A stretch of 61,235 nucleotides of DNA. Origin: Acidobacterium sp. Lineage in GTDB: Bacteria > Acidobacteriota > Terriglobia > Terriglobales > Acidobacteriaceae. A program made the translations under genes and the position numbers. The notes beneath the pieces are model-generated. The model was not told the DNA's origin, ran no database searches, and worked only from the letters and a program-made list of their open reading frames with translations. Shown one piece after another: positions 53,334 through 61,062 of this stretch (position 1 is its first letter; each line of letters begins with the position of its first letter). The stretch lies in the NCBI GenBank assembly GCA_027315385.1, contig DAHUYD010000189.1:1-61235 (forward strand). The letters are read 5' to 3'.

Positions 53334-54047
53334 TTACTCCTGTCCGGGGTTCTCCTGGGCGATCGTCCCGGAGCGACCCATGTCGCCAACGGCCCGCATA
53401 AACTTCGCGGTGGACCTTGGCGCCCGAATTCTGCCGGAAAGAATGCCCTTGAAGGAGGCATCGCGTCCGTAGATGGCACGGGTCGAATCGGCGTCCTGCT
53501 CAACAACGGCTCCATTGAGGGTGAGCCCGGCAAAGATTCCGTGGGAGCGCGAATATGTCAGGACTTCCGTGTTCATGGTCCAGTCAGTCCCCGCCGAGGC
53601 GTGCCGGCCCACGGGGCCAGCGGACGCCGATGCGGCTCCGCTGAGCTCGAATTTGCTGGAGAGGAGGTGCTGCAGCCCACGGTCGTTCATCACCACCATG
53701 ATCAGGTCGACGCCTTCCACGCCAATCTGCAAACCCCAGCTTCCGCCGCCGACGGATACAAAGGCGGGCGCGCTCCAGCCCCGGGCGGTGCGACAGGAAG
53801 CGATGCCACGGCCATGTTCGCCGCCGACGATGAAGCCGCCCTTCACAAGATCGGGGATCACGACAATGCATTTTGCGCTGCTCATCACTTCTTCGGGGAT
53901 GCCCCGATCCGGGGCGCTCATGATGGAGTGGAGCACATCGGTGGACATCTGCAGACGCTGGAGGGCATCCTGGCGGCCGGAGGCAGCCCAGAGGTTTCCG
54001 CCGGTCAGCGCAATGGCGCCGGCCAGGAGCACAGGCATGATTCTCAT
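53334..54047 (-). CDS. SYLF-domain (Ysc84-like) lipid-binding secreted protein
   Basis: About 237 aa with a signal peptide (residues 1-22, ends GGNLWA). The SYLF domain is visible: 'SSAKCIVVIPDLVKGGFIVGGEHGRGIASCRT', 'GWSAPAFVSVGGGSWGLQIGVEGVDLIMVVMN' and 'SHGIFAGLTLNGAVVEQD'. Such proteins bind lipids or membranes. A TGAGC-type site lies 143 bases upstream (54190). Confidence 0.85.
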   Translation of the reverse strand: MRIMPVLLAGAIALTGGNLWAASGRQDALQRLQMSTDVLHSIMSAPDRGIPEEVMSSAKCIVVIPDLVKGGFIVGGEHGRGIASCRTARGWSAPAFVSVGGGSWGLQIGVEGVDLIMVVMNDRGLQHLLSSKFELSGAASASAGPVGRHASAGTDWTMNTEVLTYSRSHGIFAGLTLNGAVVEQDADSTRAIYGRDASFKGILSGRIRAPRSTAKFMRAVGDMGRSGTIAQENPGQE

Positions 54048-54391
54048 GGTTTTTCCTTATCCTTCATTTGGATGGGGAGAGGCTAAGAGAAACACATTTC
54101 AGATGGGCTGACTTAGCTCAGACCACGAGTGAGGAGATATAGAGAGACTCTGCTCCAAGATGATTGGAACAGAACGGCAAAGCAATATCTGAGCCGAATT
54201 GCTCACATTCTCACAATTCTTATCGCTGACGCTGACGGCAAGGCTAACTTTGACCGGATATTTCGCCAGCATGGATAAGTTTCCGGCGTATAGTGACGGT
54301 AGTAGTCAAGATTCCCCTCCTCGCCTTCAGCCCTCCGCGCTTCGCTCCAGACGAGCACCTTTCAGGTACGCAACGACCGACTGGAGTTTTT
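54048..54391. other. Intergenic stretch between divergent genes, contains a regulatory motif
   Basis: 344 bases between the SYLF gene (minus) and the + strand small gene. No other gene is seen. It contains the TGAGC/GCTCA motif at 54190-54205, repeated A/T-rich CACAT runs, and AGCAATAT at 54181. Confidence 0.6.
54190..54205. promoter_or_regulatory. Second TGAGC-N6-GCTCA site
   Basis: TGAGCCGAATTGCTCA followed by CACAT, sharing the half-sites and flank of the site at 52969. It sits in the divergent region of the SYLF and 54.4-kb genes. Confidence 0.45.
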
Positions 54392-54646
54392 ATGAGCCTC
54401 CTGAACAAATCGGATGTAAAGAACCATCTGTCTACGAAATCAGGGACGTCCGTTTATCCATTTGGGCTGAAACGGTCCGATAGTGCGCCGGCCGCGGAAG
54501 GCGCCGATCCCGGCGCAAAGGTCGACGCCGACATGAGCATCAGTCCGAGCCATCCGATTTCCGCTGAAGCCGTACCGAACACCCAGGTGGGGGGCTCTGT
54601 CGGAGTTCCGACCAACGCTGGGAAATCCGGCAAAGGCTCGTGGTAA
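54392..54646 (+). CDS. Small hypothetical protein, Ser/Pro/Ala-rich
   Basis: About 84 aa, low-complexity and hydrophilic, with no transmembrane helix or motif I can place. GGAG lies 5 bases before ATG 54392. Its stop overlaps the start of the next gene, so they are co-translated. Confidence 0.55.
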   Translation: MSLLNKSDVKNHLSTKSGTSVYPFGLKRSDSAPAAEGADPGAKVDADMSISPSHPISAEAVPNTQVGGSVGVPTNAGKSGKGSW

Positions 54647-55047
54647 GGCCGCCGGCGATTTTTCTGCGCGTGGGCTGCGTGCTGCCGAATGGGCTTCGCT
54701 TGAAACAGAAGGCGTTCGGCAAAGAGTGGACGTCGGTTGAAAACGCGTCGCCGGCGCAACTTGACCTCGCGGTGCGCGAGGCGGGTTGGCACTTCATGTG
54801 GATCGAGTCGGCCTGCTCGCGGCTGGGCTGGGGCCGAACGGACGAAGAGGCGGCCAACCGGGCAATCGCTCGCGCTCTGGTGCAGACAGAAACGAGATTC
54901 AATGCCGCGGAGCTGGGTGGGTTGCGTGTATCGCGATACTTCGGTTTTCGGATCTGCAAAGCGACGCTGCACACGCGGCATATACAACAACGCGCTTCGC
55001 TGGGCCTGATCGACGAACTGAGCATCCGGCAACTCGCGCCGGAATAG
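54640..55047 (+). CDS. Hypothetical protein
   Basis: About 135 aa, start GTG 54640 overlapping the preceding stop by 7 bases. Contains 'FGKEWTSVENASPAQLDLAVREAGWHFMWIESACSRLGWGRTDEEAANRAIARALVQTETRFNAAELGGL', a mixed alpha/beta pattern without a recognised family. Coding character is supported by codon use and by coupling to the previous gene. Confidence 0.6.
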   Translation: MVRPPAIFLRVGCVLPNGLRLKQKAFGKEWTSVENASPAQLDLAVREAGWHFMWIESACSRLGWGRTDEEAANRAIARALVQTETRFNAAELGGLRVSRYFGFRICKATLHTRHIQQRASLGLIDELSIRQLAPE

Positions 55048-55156
55048 GCCCCATTTCACGCGCATTCATGCTCAAGGCGGTGTGGACGCCGGGCCTGGCC
55101 GCAAGTCGAGCCCCGCATCCGGGTGGCCCTGATGCCAATTTTGAAGGGAGGAATCG

Positions 55157-57523
55157 ATGACTCTTTCGGAGATGCTTCACAGTGAAGCAGCAGGCGGACT
55201 CCCATTCGTCGCGACGTCCGCGGGCGGGGCTACGCTGCCTCTGCCCACGCGCATTGCCGTAATCGGCAACTATCTGCCCCGGCAGTGCGGGATCGCGACG
55301 TTTACAACCGACCTTTGCACGGCGATTGCCTCGGAATATGGCAGCGCCAGTCTTTTCGCGATCCCTGTCAACGATCCGGAATCGAGCTATGACTATCCGG
55401 ATCGGGTGCGGATGGAAATCGAACAGGAGGATTGCGCGTCCTACGAGCGCGCCGCCGAGTTTCTGAACTTCAATGGGAACGACCTGGTTTGTCTCCAGCA
55501 TGAATACGGCATATTTGGAGGACCAGCAGGGAGCCATATCCTGTCGCTGCTGCGGCGGCTGAAGATGCCGCTGGTGACGACGCTGCACACGGTTCTGCGT
55601 GAGCCGGATCTGCATCAGCGCAATGTCCTCGAAGAGATCGCGCATCTTTCCGATCGCCTGATCGTGATGAGCGAACTCGCTTCGACGCTGTTGCAAAGTG
55701 TGTACGGCATTCCCTCGGAAAAGATCGATCTGATTCCTCACGGGGTGCCTGATTTCCCATTCACCGATCCGAATTACTTTAAGGATCTGTTCAGCACCCA
55801 GGGCAAGTCGGTACTCCTGACGTTTGGGCTCTTGTCGCCAAACAAAGGGATCGAGAATGTCATTCGCGCGCTGCCTGCCATTCTGTTCAAGCATGAGAAG
55901 GTTACCTACATCGTTTCGGGAGCAACGCACCCTCATATCCGGCGGCGCGAAGGGGAGCGGTACCGGGAGGAACTACAGAAGCTGGCCGTCGAGTTAGGTG
56001 TGTCCTCTCAGGTCATCTTTAACAATCGCTTTGTGAGCGCGGAAGAGCTGGTAGAGCATGTCGGCGCCGCCGACATTTACATCACTCCGTACCGGCAGGA
56101 AGCGCAGATTGTCTCCGGGACGCTGGCGATTGCTCTGGGCGCGGGGAAAGCGATTATCTCTACGCCCTACTGGCATGCGCAGGAACTGCTCGCCGATGGG
56201 CGCGGCATCCTGGTTCCATTTGACGATCCGGCTTCCATTGCAGAGGCGACCATCCGGTTGCTGGATAACGACGCCGAGCGGCATACGATGCGCAAGCGTG
56301 CCTATCTCCACTCGCGGGGCACCACATGGCAGCGGACTGCCCAGGCGTATATGGCGAGCTTTCAACGTGCGCGCAGCGAACGCATCCTGCGGCCGCGGCC
56401 GTCGCTGCAGGACATCCTTGCGGCCAGATCGACCGATGAGTTGCCGGCACTGGACCTAACTCATCTGAGGCGCATGACAGACGACACAGGCATTTTGCAG
56501 CACGCCGTCTTTTCCGTGCCCAACTGCAAGGAAGGCTATACGACCGACGACAATGCCCGCGCCCTGATTGTAACTGTCTTACTGCAGGAGTCCTCCGCAT
56601 TCGGCAATGAGCTTCCCGCAATTCTCTCTCGCCGTTACCTTGCCTTTCTGGAGTTTGCCTTCCACGACAAGATGGGCCGGTTCAGAAACTTTCTTGGCTA
56701 CGATCGTGAATGGCAGGAAGCTACCGGGTCGGAAGACAGCCATGGGCGGGCATTGTGGGGGCTGGGAACCGTGCTCGGCCATTCTGCGGATGCTGGATTA
56801 CGAGGGGCAAGCGGCCAGTTGTTCGAGGCCGCGGTTCCGGCCACTCTCACCTTCACCAGTCCGCGCGCCTGGGCGTTTTCGATTCTGGGCATGCAGGGAT
56901 ATCTTGAGGGGTTCCCAGGAGACAGGATCATTCAGGGAACGCGCAATCTGCTGGCAAATAAGCTGCTGGACCTCTATGAGCGCACCCACACCGGAGCGTG
57001 GCGCTGGTTCGAGAGGAGCCTTGCGTATTCCAACGCACGCCTGTCACAGGCTCTCATTCTGGCTGGCTGGAACAGCAGGAACCAAAGAATGATCGATGTG
57101 GGATGTGAGTCCCTGAAGTGGCTTGTCACCGAGCAACATCGAGACGACAGCCACGTATTTGTTCCGATCGGCTCCAGAGGATTCTTTGCGGAGGGAGAAG
57201 GCAAGGCTCGTTTCGACCAGCAGCCGGTTGAGGCTTGCGCAACAATTGCGGCCTGCGTTCAGGCATACCACGCAACCGGAGACAGCCCGTGGCTGGAGGA
57301 AGCATGGTCGGCATTCCGCTGGTTCCTTGGAGAGAACGACCTGCAGGTTCCGCTGTACGAAGCCGCGACGGGAGGGTGCAGAGACGGATTGCATCCGGAC
57401 CGCGTAAACGAAAATCAGGGGGCTGAATCCACCCTCTCGTTTCTTATGGCGCTGCTGGATATGCAAGCCATGGAAGCGTCAACTGGCCGGCACCTGAACC
57501 AGGAAATGAGCGTTTGCCATTGA
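55157..57523 (+). CDS. Glycosyltransferase family 4 protein with C-terminal (alpha/alpha) domain
   Basis: About 788 aa. Residues 30-405 are a GT-B glycosyltransferase: 'GNYLPRQCGIATFTTDLCTAI' near the start, 'VCLQHEYGIFGGPAGSHIL', 'LIPHGVPDFPF', 'LLTFGLLSPNKGIENVIRALPAI' and 'GAADIYITPYRQEAQIVSGTLAIALGAGKAIISTPYWHAQELLADGRGILVPFDDPASI'. Residues 430-788 form a helical domain ('YTTDDNARALIVTVLL', 'FRNFLGYDREWQEATGSEDSHGRALWGLG') like the alpha/alpha-barrel of some glycosidases. A strong GAAGGGAGG precedes ATG 55157. It overlaps the GH130 gene. Confidence 0.9.
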   Translation: MTLSEMLHSEAAGGLPFVATSAGGATLPLPTRIAVIGNYLPRQCGIATFTTDLCTAIASEYGSASLFAIPVNDPESSYDYPDRVRMEIEQEDCASYERAAEFLNFNGNDLVCLQHEYGIFGGPAGSHILSLLRRLKMPLVTTLHTVLREPDLHQRNVLEEIAHLSDRLIVMSELASTLLQSVYGIPSEKIDLIPHGVPDFPFTDPNYFKDLFSTQGKSVLLTFGLLSPNKGIENVIRALPAILFKHEKVTYIVSGATHPHIRRREGERYREELQKLAVELGVSSQVIFNNRFVSAEELVEHVGAADIYITPYRQEAQIVSGTLAIALGAGKAIISTPYWHAQELLADGRGILVPFDDPASIAEATIRLLDNDAERHTMRKRAYLHSRGTTWQRTAQAYMASFQRARSERILRPRPSLQDILAARSTDELPALDLTHLRRMTDDTGILQHAVFSVPNCKEGYTTDDNARALIVTVLLQESSAFGNELPAILSRRYLAFLEFAFHDKMGRFRNFLGYDREWQEATGSEDSHGRALWGLGTVLGHSADAGLRGASGQLFEAAVPATLTFTSPRAWAFSILGMQGYLEGFPGDRIIQGTRNLLANKLLDLYERTHTGAWRWFERSLAYSNARLSQALILAGWNSRNQRMIDVGCESLKWLVTEQHRDDSHVFVPIGSRGFFAEGEGKARFDQQPVEACATIAACVQAYHATGDSPWLEEAWSAFRWFLGENDLQVPLYEAATGGCRDGLHPDRVNENQGAESTLSFLMALLDMQAMEASTGRHLNQEMSVCH

Positions 57524-58548
57524 CTCCTATTCTTCTTCCATCGACGCAACCCGGACGCAACTCCGAAAGCCAGGATTCTCAGGACGGCAATTCTCAGCCT
57601 TCTCTGTTCACTCGCCACCTCGGGAATCCGATTCTGAGCCGGGATCGCTGGCCCTACGCAGTCAACAGCGTCTTCAATGCGGGCGCTGTGCGCCTGGCGG
57701 ACGGCGACACGCTGCTGCTGTGCCGGGTGGAAGACCGGCGCGGGCTCTCGCACCTGACGGTAGCCCGATCCGCTAACGGAGTGGATGAATGGCGCATCGA
57801 CGCTACGCCCACATTTCCGGCAGAACCGCGAGAGTATCCCGAAGAGATCTGGGGAATCGAGGATCCTCGTATCACCTGGGTGCCGGAGCTGGAGCAATAT
57901 GCGATTGCCTATACGTCCTTTGCCCGGGGCGGCCCGGGAGTGTCGCTCGCACTCACCAGGGACTTCAGAAGGTTCGAGCGAATCGGCGTGATCATGCCGC
58001 CGGAAGATAAGGACGCGGCTCTGTTGCCGCGGAAGATCGGCGGGTACTGGGCTCTCATCCATCGGCCGATGACAACGCTGGGGGCACATATGTGGATCTC
58101 TTACTCGCCCGATCTGCGGCATTGGGGGCGGCACAAGATCATGCTCGAAGCTCGACGCGGCGGATGGTGGGATGCGAATAAGATCGGCCTCTGTTCGCCG
58201 CCGATTGAAACGGCGAAGGGTTGGCTGACCCTGTACCACGGTGTCCGGCAGACGGCCTCCGGCAGCATCTATCGGATCGGCCTTGCTCTGTTCGATCGGG
58301 AGAATCCTGAAATCTGCCTGCAGCGCGGCGATTCGTGGATGTTCGGCCCCGAAGCGGCGTATGAACGCGGCGGAGACGTGAAAGATGTCGTCTTCCCGTG
58401 CGGACAGACGATTGGGGCGGACGGCGACACGATTCATCTTTATTACGGCGCAGGAGACTCGTGCGTAGCTCTCGCCACCGGCAGCGTCCGCGAACTTCTT
58501 TTGTGGCTGAATGTCAATTCAAGCCCGGGCGATGCAGCGGCTTCCTAG
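57514..58548 (+). CDS. GH130-family glycoside phosphorylase-like protein
   Basis: About 344 aa. GH130 features are 'FNAGAVRLADGDTLLLCRVEDRRGLSHL', the catalytic-acid region 'EEIWGIEDPRITWVPELEQYAIAYTS', 'LHRPMTT' and 'LYHGVRQTASGSIYRIGLALFD'. Members phosphorolyse beta-1,2 or beta-1,4 mannosides. TTG 57514 overlaps the GT4 gene by 10 bases, so the pair is translated together; TTG 57520 is possible. The TAG stop lies within the left terminus of the MITE at 58545. Confidence 0.88.
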   Translation: MPLTPILLPSTQPGRNSESQDSQDGNSQPSLFTRHLGNPILSRDRWPYAVNSVFNAGAVRLADGDTLLLCRVEDRRGLSHLTVARSANGVDEWRIDATPTFPAEPREYPEEIWGIEDPRITWVPELEQYAIAYTSFARGGPGVSLALTRDFRRFERIGVIMPPEDKDAALLPRKIGGYWALIHRPMTTLGAHMWISYSPDLRHWGRHKIMLEARRGGWWDANKIGLCSPPIETAKGWLTLYHGVRQTASGSIYRIGLALFDRENPEICLQRGDSWMFGPEAAYERGGDVKDVVFPCGQTIGADGDTIHLYYGAGDSCVALATGSVRELLLWLNVNSSPGDAAAS

Positions 58549-58723
58549 AGCCTGTTATTAACTTTTCCGCTGGCGGCGCTGGGATCCACTTTTTCTCAGT
58601 TCGAGGAGCGACGAATATCGGGAATCTTCGAGTGACGAGTGACGAAGAAATGAGGAAAATTGGCCCCAGCCCTTCGGGTTGCGGCGCAACGCTGCCCACG
58701 CGAATGTGAATAACAGGCTCCAG
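58545..58723. mobile_element. MITE-like element with 17-base terminal inverted repeats
   Basis: GAGCCTGTTATT (58548-58559) and AATAACAGGCTC (58709-58720) are perfect inverted repeats; extended to CTAGAGCCTGTTATTAAC and the reverse complement of the right end, they match at 15 of 17 bases. The element is about 179 bp and encodes no transposase. The GH130 stop codon lies in its left end. A diverged right-end copy is at 32565-32603. Confidence 0.75.
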
Positions 58724-58746
58724 CGCACAGAGAAAGATCGATCAAT

Positions 58747-58956
58747 ATGAACAGTGCAAGGCTGAACTGGCCACCTATAATTCCGCGGTTACTCTGGATG
58801 CGGCGCGAATGTCCTTTATGCAGTTCCATCGAGTTCAAGTCAGCCGAGCCGGAATGGCTCGACGGTCTGTTCGCTCTTTTGGGACTGCGCGCGGTCCGCT
58901 GCGTCAATTGCTGGCGGCGCTATTACTTGTTTGCAAAGGCGGCGTCGTATGAATGA
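58747..58956 (+). CDS. Small zinc-ribbon-like protein
   Basis: About 69 aa. 'RRECPLCSSIEF' and 'VRCVNCWRRYY' give two CxxC pairs, a possible zinc ribbon. No other motif. Ends overlapping the next gene by 8 bases. Confidence 0.65.
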   Translation: MNSARLNWPPIIPRLLWMRRECPLCSSIEFKSAEPEWLDGLFALLGLRAVRCVNCWRRYYLFAKAASYE

Positions 58957-59350
58957 AGAAGCTTTCACGCAGGAGAGTCCACAGTTCTCATCCGAGCATA
59001 CTTCCAACGACTTGTTATTCCGGCTGGATCCCGACGGCAACCGGAAGTCGCTGAATTATGACATCGTCGCCCAAAGCTCGGACGACGTGCAGGACGTTCG
59101 CAATGCTCCCCCCTTCAGCATCGGACCTTATCTGATTGAGTCAGGGCAAACCGAACTGCTGACCACGATCAGTATCTACAGCGAGCGGGGGGCGAACCGC
59201 GACCAGGCTCGACTGCTCTACATGAACGCTGCTGCCGTTCGGATCTGGAAGGCTATGGGCAGGAATCCGACGATGATCGGGGCGCAACATCGTCCCCCTC
59301 GGACTGCTCTGCTGATGTATGGCGTTCCGTTCAGCGATCGAGCCGACTGA
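58949..59350 (+). CDS. Hypothetical protein
   Basis: About 133 aa from ATG 58949, overlapping the preceding stop by 8 bases, so co-translated with the zinc-ribbon gene. It is acidic at the N-terminus and has 'GPYLIESGQTELLTTISIYSERGANRDQARLLYMNAAAVRIWKAMG' in the middle. No recognised family. Confidence 0.55.
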   Translation: MNEEAFTQESPQFSSEHTSNDLLFRLDPDGNRKSLNYDIVAQSSDDVQDVRNAPPFSIGPYLIESGQTELLTTISIYSERGANRDQARLLYMNAAAVRIWKAMGRNPTMIGAQHRPPRTALLMYGVPFSDRAD

Positions 59351-59444
59351 AATCCTGGATGGCCAATGTCGACGGCGAAGCCCCGCTGAGGCAGCGAACC
59401 TCGTTATCCCAGAGTCGGCCGGCCCGGGGCATCAAGGACTCGCT

Positions 59445-59468
59445 GAACAAGCGTCTTCAAGCTTGTTC
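59445..59468. other. 8-bp hairpin GAACAAGC/GCTTGTTC
   Basis: GAACAAGC (59445-59452) pairs exactly with GCTTGTTC (59461-59468). It sits just past the ric stop (59477) on the minus strand, but no T tract follows, so terminator function is doubtful. Confidence 0.35.
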
Positions 59469-59476
59469 CGAGCGGC

Positions 59477-60196
59477 TCAACCGCAGGTTTCATCCAATTC
59501 GATCGCTCGCGGGAAAAGAACGTTGTTTTCCAGATGCACATGGCAGTGCAGATCCCGTGCGAAGTCGGCGAGCGCAGCATAGAAGCCGCGATAGGTGGGG
59601 CAGGCACTCTCGGGAGGAGTGAAGTCCTGGCTCAGTTCGCGGATTTGCGCAAGCGCCTGACCCGCGGCATCGTGTTCGGCCATCATCATCCGGATGGGAT
59701 TGCGAACCGATCCGAAGCAGCCCAGGGCACGCGGCCCGCAGCTCGCCAGGTTGCGTTCCAGATTCGTGATGTACGGGAAGAGTATCATCTCCTCCTTGCT
59801 CAGGTGCTGCAGCAGATCTTCACCAGCTGATTCCACGAGATGCTGAATCTGTCCCAGCTCGGGATGGCTCTCGCCGTGCCGCGACACCGCTTTCTGCGCG
59901 AGTTGGCGCAGGCGAGGCAGCTCCGAGCGGATGTAGGCATGATGCGTCTCGACGATGTGCCCGCAGAGGGCCTCCAGGGGCGCAGCGGCGCAATCGCGGG
60001 AAGCGGGCTGATGGACTTCTTCCGCATCGGCGATCGCTGCCAGGACTGCCTCGACGTTCAGCGAGCGCTCTTCGCAGGCCTGGGTCAGCGGCTTGCGTCC
60101 GCCGCAGCAATAGTCGATGCCAAACTTCTCAAAAATGCGAATCGCCGCCGGCTGTTCCAGAGCGATATCGCGAACCGTGGTCTGAGGGGTGCTCAT
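59477..60196 (-). CDS. ric: Iron-sulfur cluster repair di-iron protein (Ric/ScdA/YtfE)
   Basis: About 239 aa. The N-terminal ScdA domain holds 'FEKFGIDYCCGGRKPL' (Cys pair 30-31). The C-terminal hemerythrin-like part has the di-iron His and Glu ligands in 'HIVETHHAYIRSELPRL', 'GESHPEL', 'HLSKEEMILFPYI', 'MMAEHDAAG' and 'HCHVHLENNVLFPRAIEL'. It repairs Fe-S clusters damaged by nitric oxide or peroxide. It is divergent from a Crp/Fnr regulator, with a shared motif between them. Confidence 0.94.
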   Translation of the reverse strand: MSTPQTTVRDIALEQPAAIRIFEKFGIDYCCGGRKPLTQACEERSLNVEAVLAAIADAEEVHQPASRDCAAAPLEALCGHIVETHHAYIRSELPRLRQLAQKAVSRHGESHPELGQIQHLVESAGEDLLQHLSKEEMILFPYITNLERNLASCGPRALGCFGSVRNPIRMMMAEHDAAGQALAQIRELSQDFTPPESACPTYRGFYAALADFARDLHCHVHLENNVLFPRAIELDETCG

Positions 60197-60243
60197 AAGA
60201 GATCTCCTCCAACCGAATCTACGGACAGGGGGCGAACAGCGCT

Positions 60244-60257
60244 GCGACCAAAGTCAC
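60244..60257. promoter_or_regulatory. Motif GCGACCAAAGTCAC, candidate NO/redox Crp/Fnr operator
   Basis: Lies between ric and the Crp/Fnr gene, 30 bases before the latter. GCGACTAAAGTCAC, differing at one base of 14, is at 61003-61016, 47 bases before the last gene. Confidence 0.5.
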
Positions 60258-60286
60258 AGGGGGCGCATTTCGTTACAATCTCCCCC

Positions 60287-60988
60287 ATGCCCGAACCTGG
60301 ATACGTCGCCCACGCCCTCGGAGCGGTTTCGCTCTTCTCGAATCTTTCCCCGGACGAGCTTCGCCTGCTGGCGGCTCTTGCTGTTCGACGGCGCTTTGCG
60401 CAGGGGGAGCTGCTGTTCCAGGAAGGCGAAGTCTGCAAAGGTCTTCACATCATTGCCACTGGGAAACTGCGTATCTTCAAGAGCTCGGCGAGCGGCCGCG
60501 AACAGGTTCTGGCCGTGGAGGGGCCGGGCGGATCGGTGGCGGAGCTGCCTGTCTTCGATGGCGGAACGTATCCGGCGTCGGTGAGTGCCGTCGAAGACTC
60601 GCAGATTCTGTTCATCTCGCGCGATGACTTCCGCCGCTTCTGTCTGGAGCACCCGGAGGTTGCGATGAAGATGCTGGCGGTGGTTGGCGGGCGGCTGCGG
60701 CGCCTGGTGGGCATTATCGAAGAACTCTCTTTCGCGACGGTGCGCCAGCGGCTGGTGTCGGCGCTGGTTCGCCTCGCCCAGACGGACGGGGCGCCTTCGG
60801 AACGCGGCATTGAATTCCAGCTTCCCGGCACACATCAGGACCTGGCCCATCAGCTGGGCACGGTTCGTGAGCTTGTTTCGCGCAACCTGATGCGCCTGCA
60901 GGCTGAAGGCCTGATCCAGGTGGAGGCCCGCAGCCTCACGGTTGTCGATCTGCCCGGGCTGACCGCCATCCTTGACAGCGCAGTGTAA
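60287..60988 (+). CDS. Crp/Fnr-family transcriptional regulator, NO/redox candidate
   Basis: About 233 aa. Sensor domain 'LFQEGEVCKGLHIIATGKLRIFKSSASGREQVLAVEGPGGSVAELPVFDGGTYPASVSA' and DNA-binding domain 'THQDLAHQLGTVRELVSRNLMRLQAEGLI' are complete. It lacks the four cysteines of Fnr; a haem-binding role as in Dnr is possible but not shown. It is divergent from ric and followed by a membrane-protein gene preceded by a matching motif. Confidence 0.92.
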   Translation: MPEPGYVAHALGAVSLFSNLSPDELRLLAALAVRRRFAQGELLFQEGEVCKGLHIIATGKLRIFKSSASGREQVLAVEGPGGSVAELPVFDGGTYPASVSAVEDSQILFISRDDFRRFCLEHPEVAMKMLAVVGGRLRRLVGIIEELSFATVRQRLVSALVRLAQTDGAPSERGIEFQLPGTHQDLAHQLGTVRELVSRNLMRLQAEGLIQVEARSLTVVDLPGLTAILDSAV

Positions 60989-61002
60989 GACTCCGCGCCT
61001 GC

Positions 61003-61016
61003 GCGACTAAAGTCAC
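61003..61016. promoter_or_regulatory. Motif GCGACTAAAGTCAC before the last gene
   Basis: Matches 60244-60257 at 13 of 14 bases and sits 47 bases upstream of the last gene's ATG, where a Crp/Fnr activator would bind. Confidence 0.5.
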
Positions 61017-61062
61017 TGCCCTGCGTATCTCCGCCGGAGGATGCTGTGGGCAGGAGAACGAT

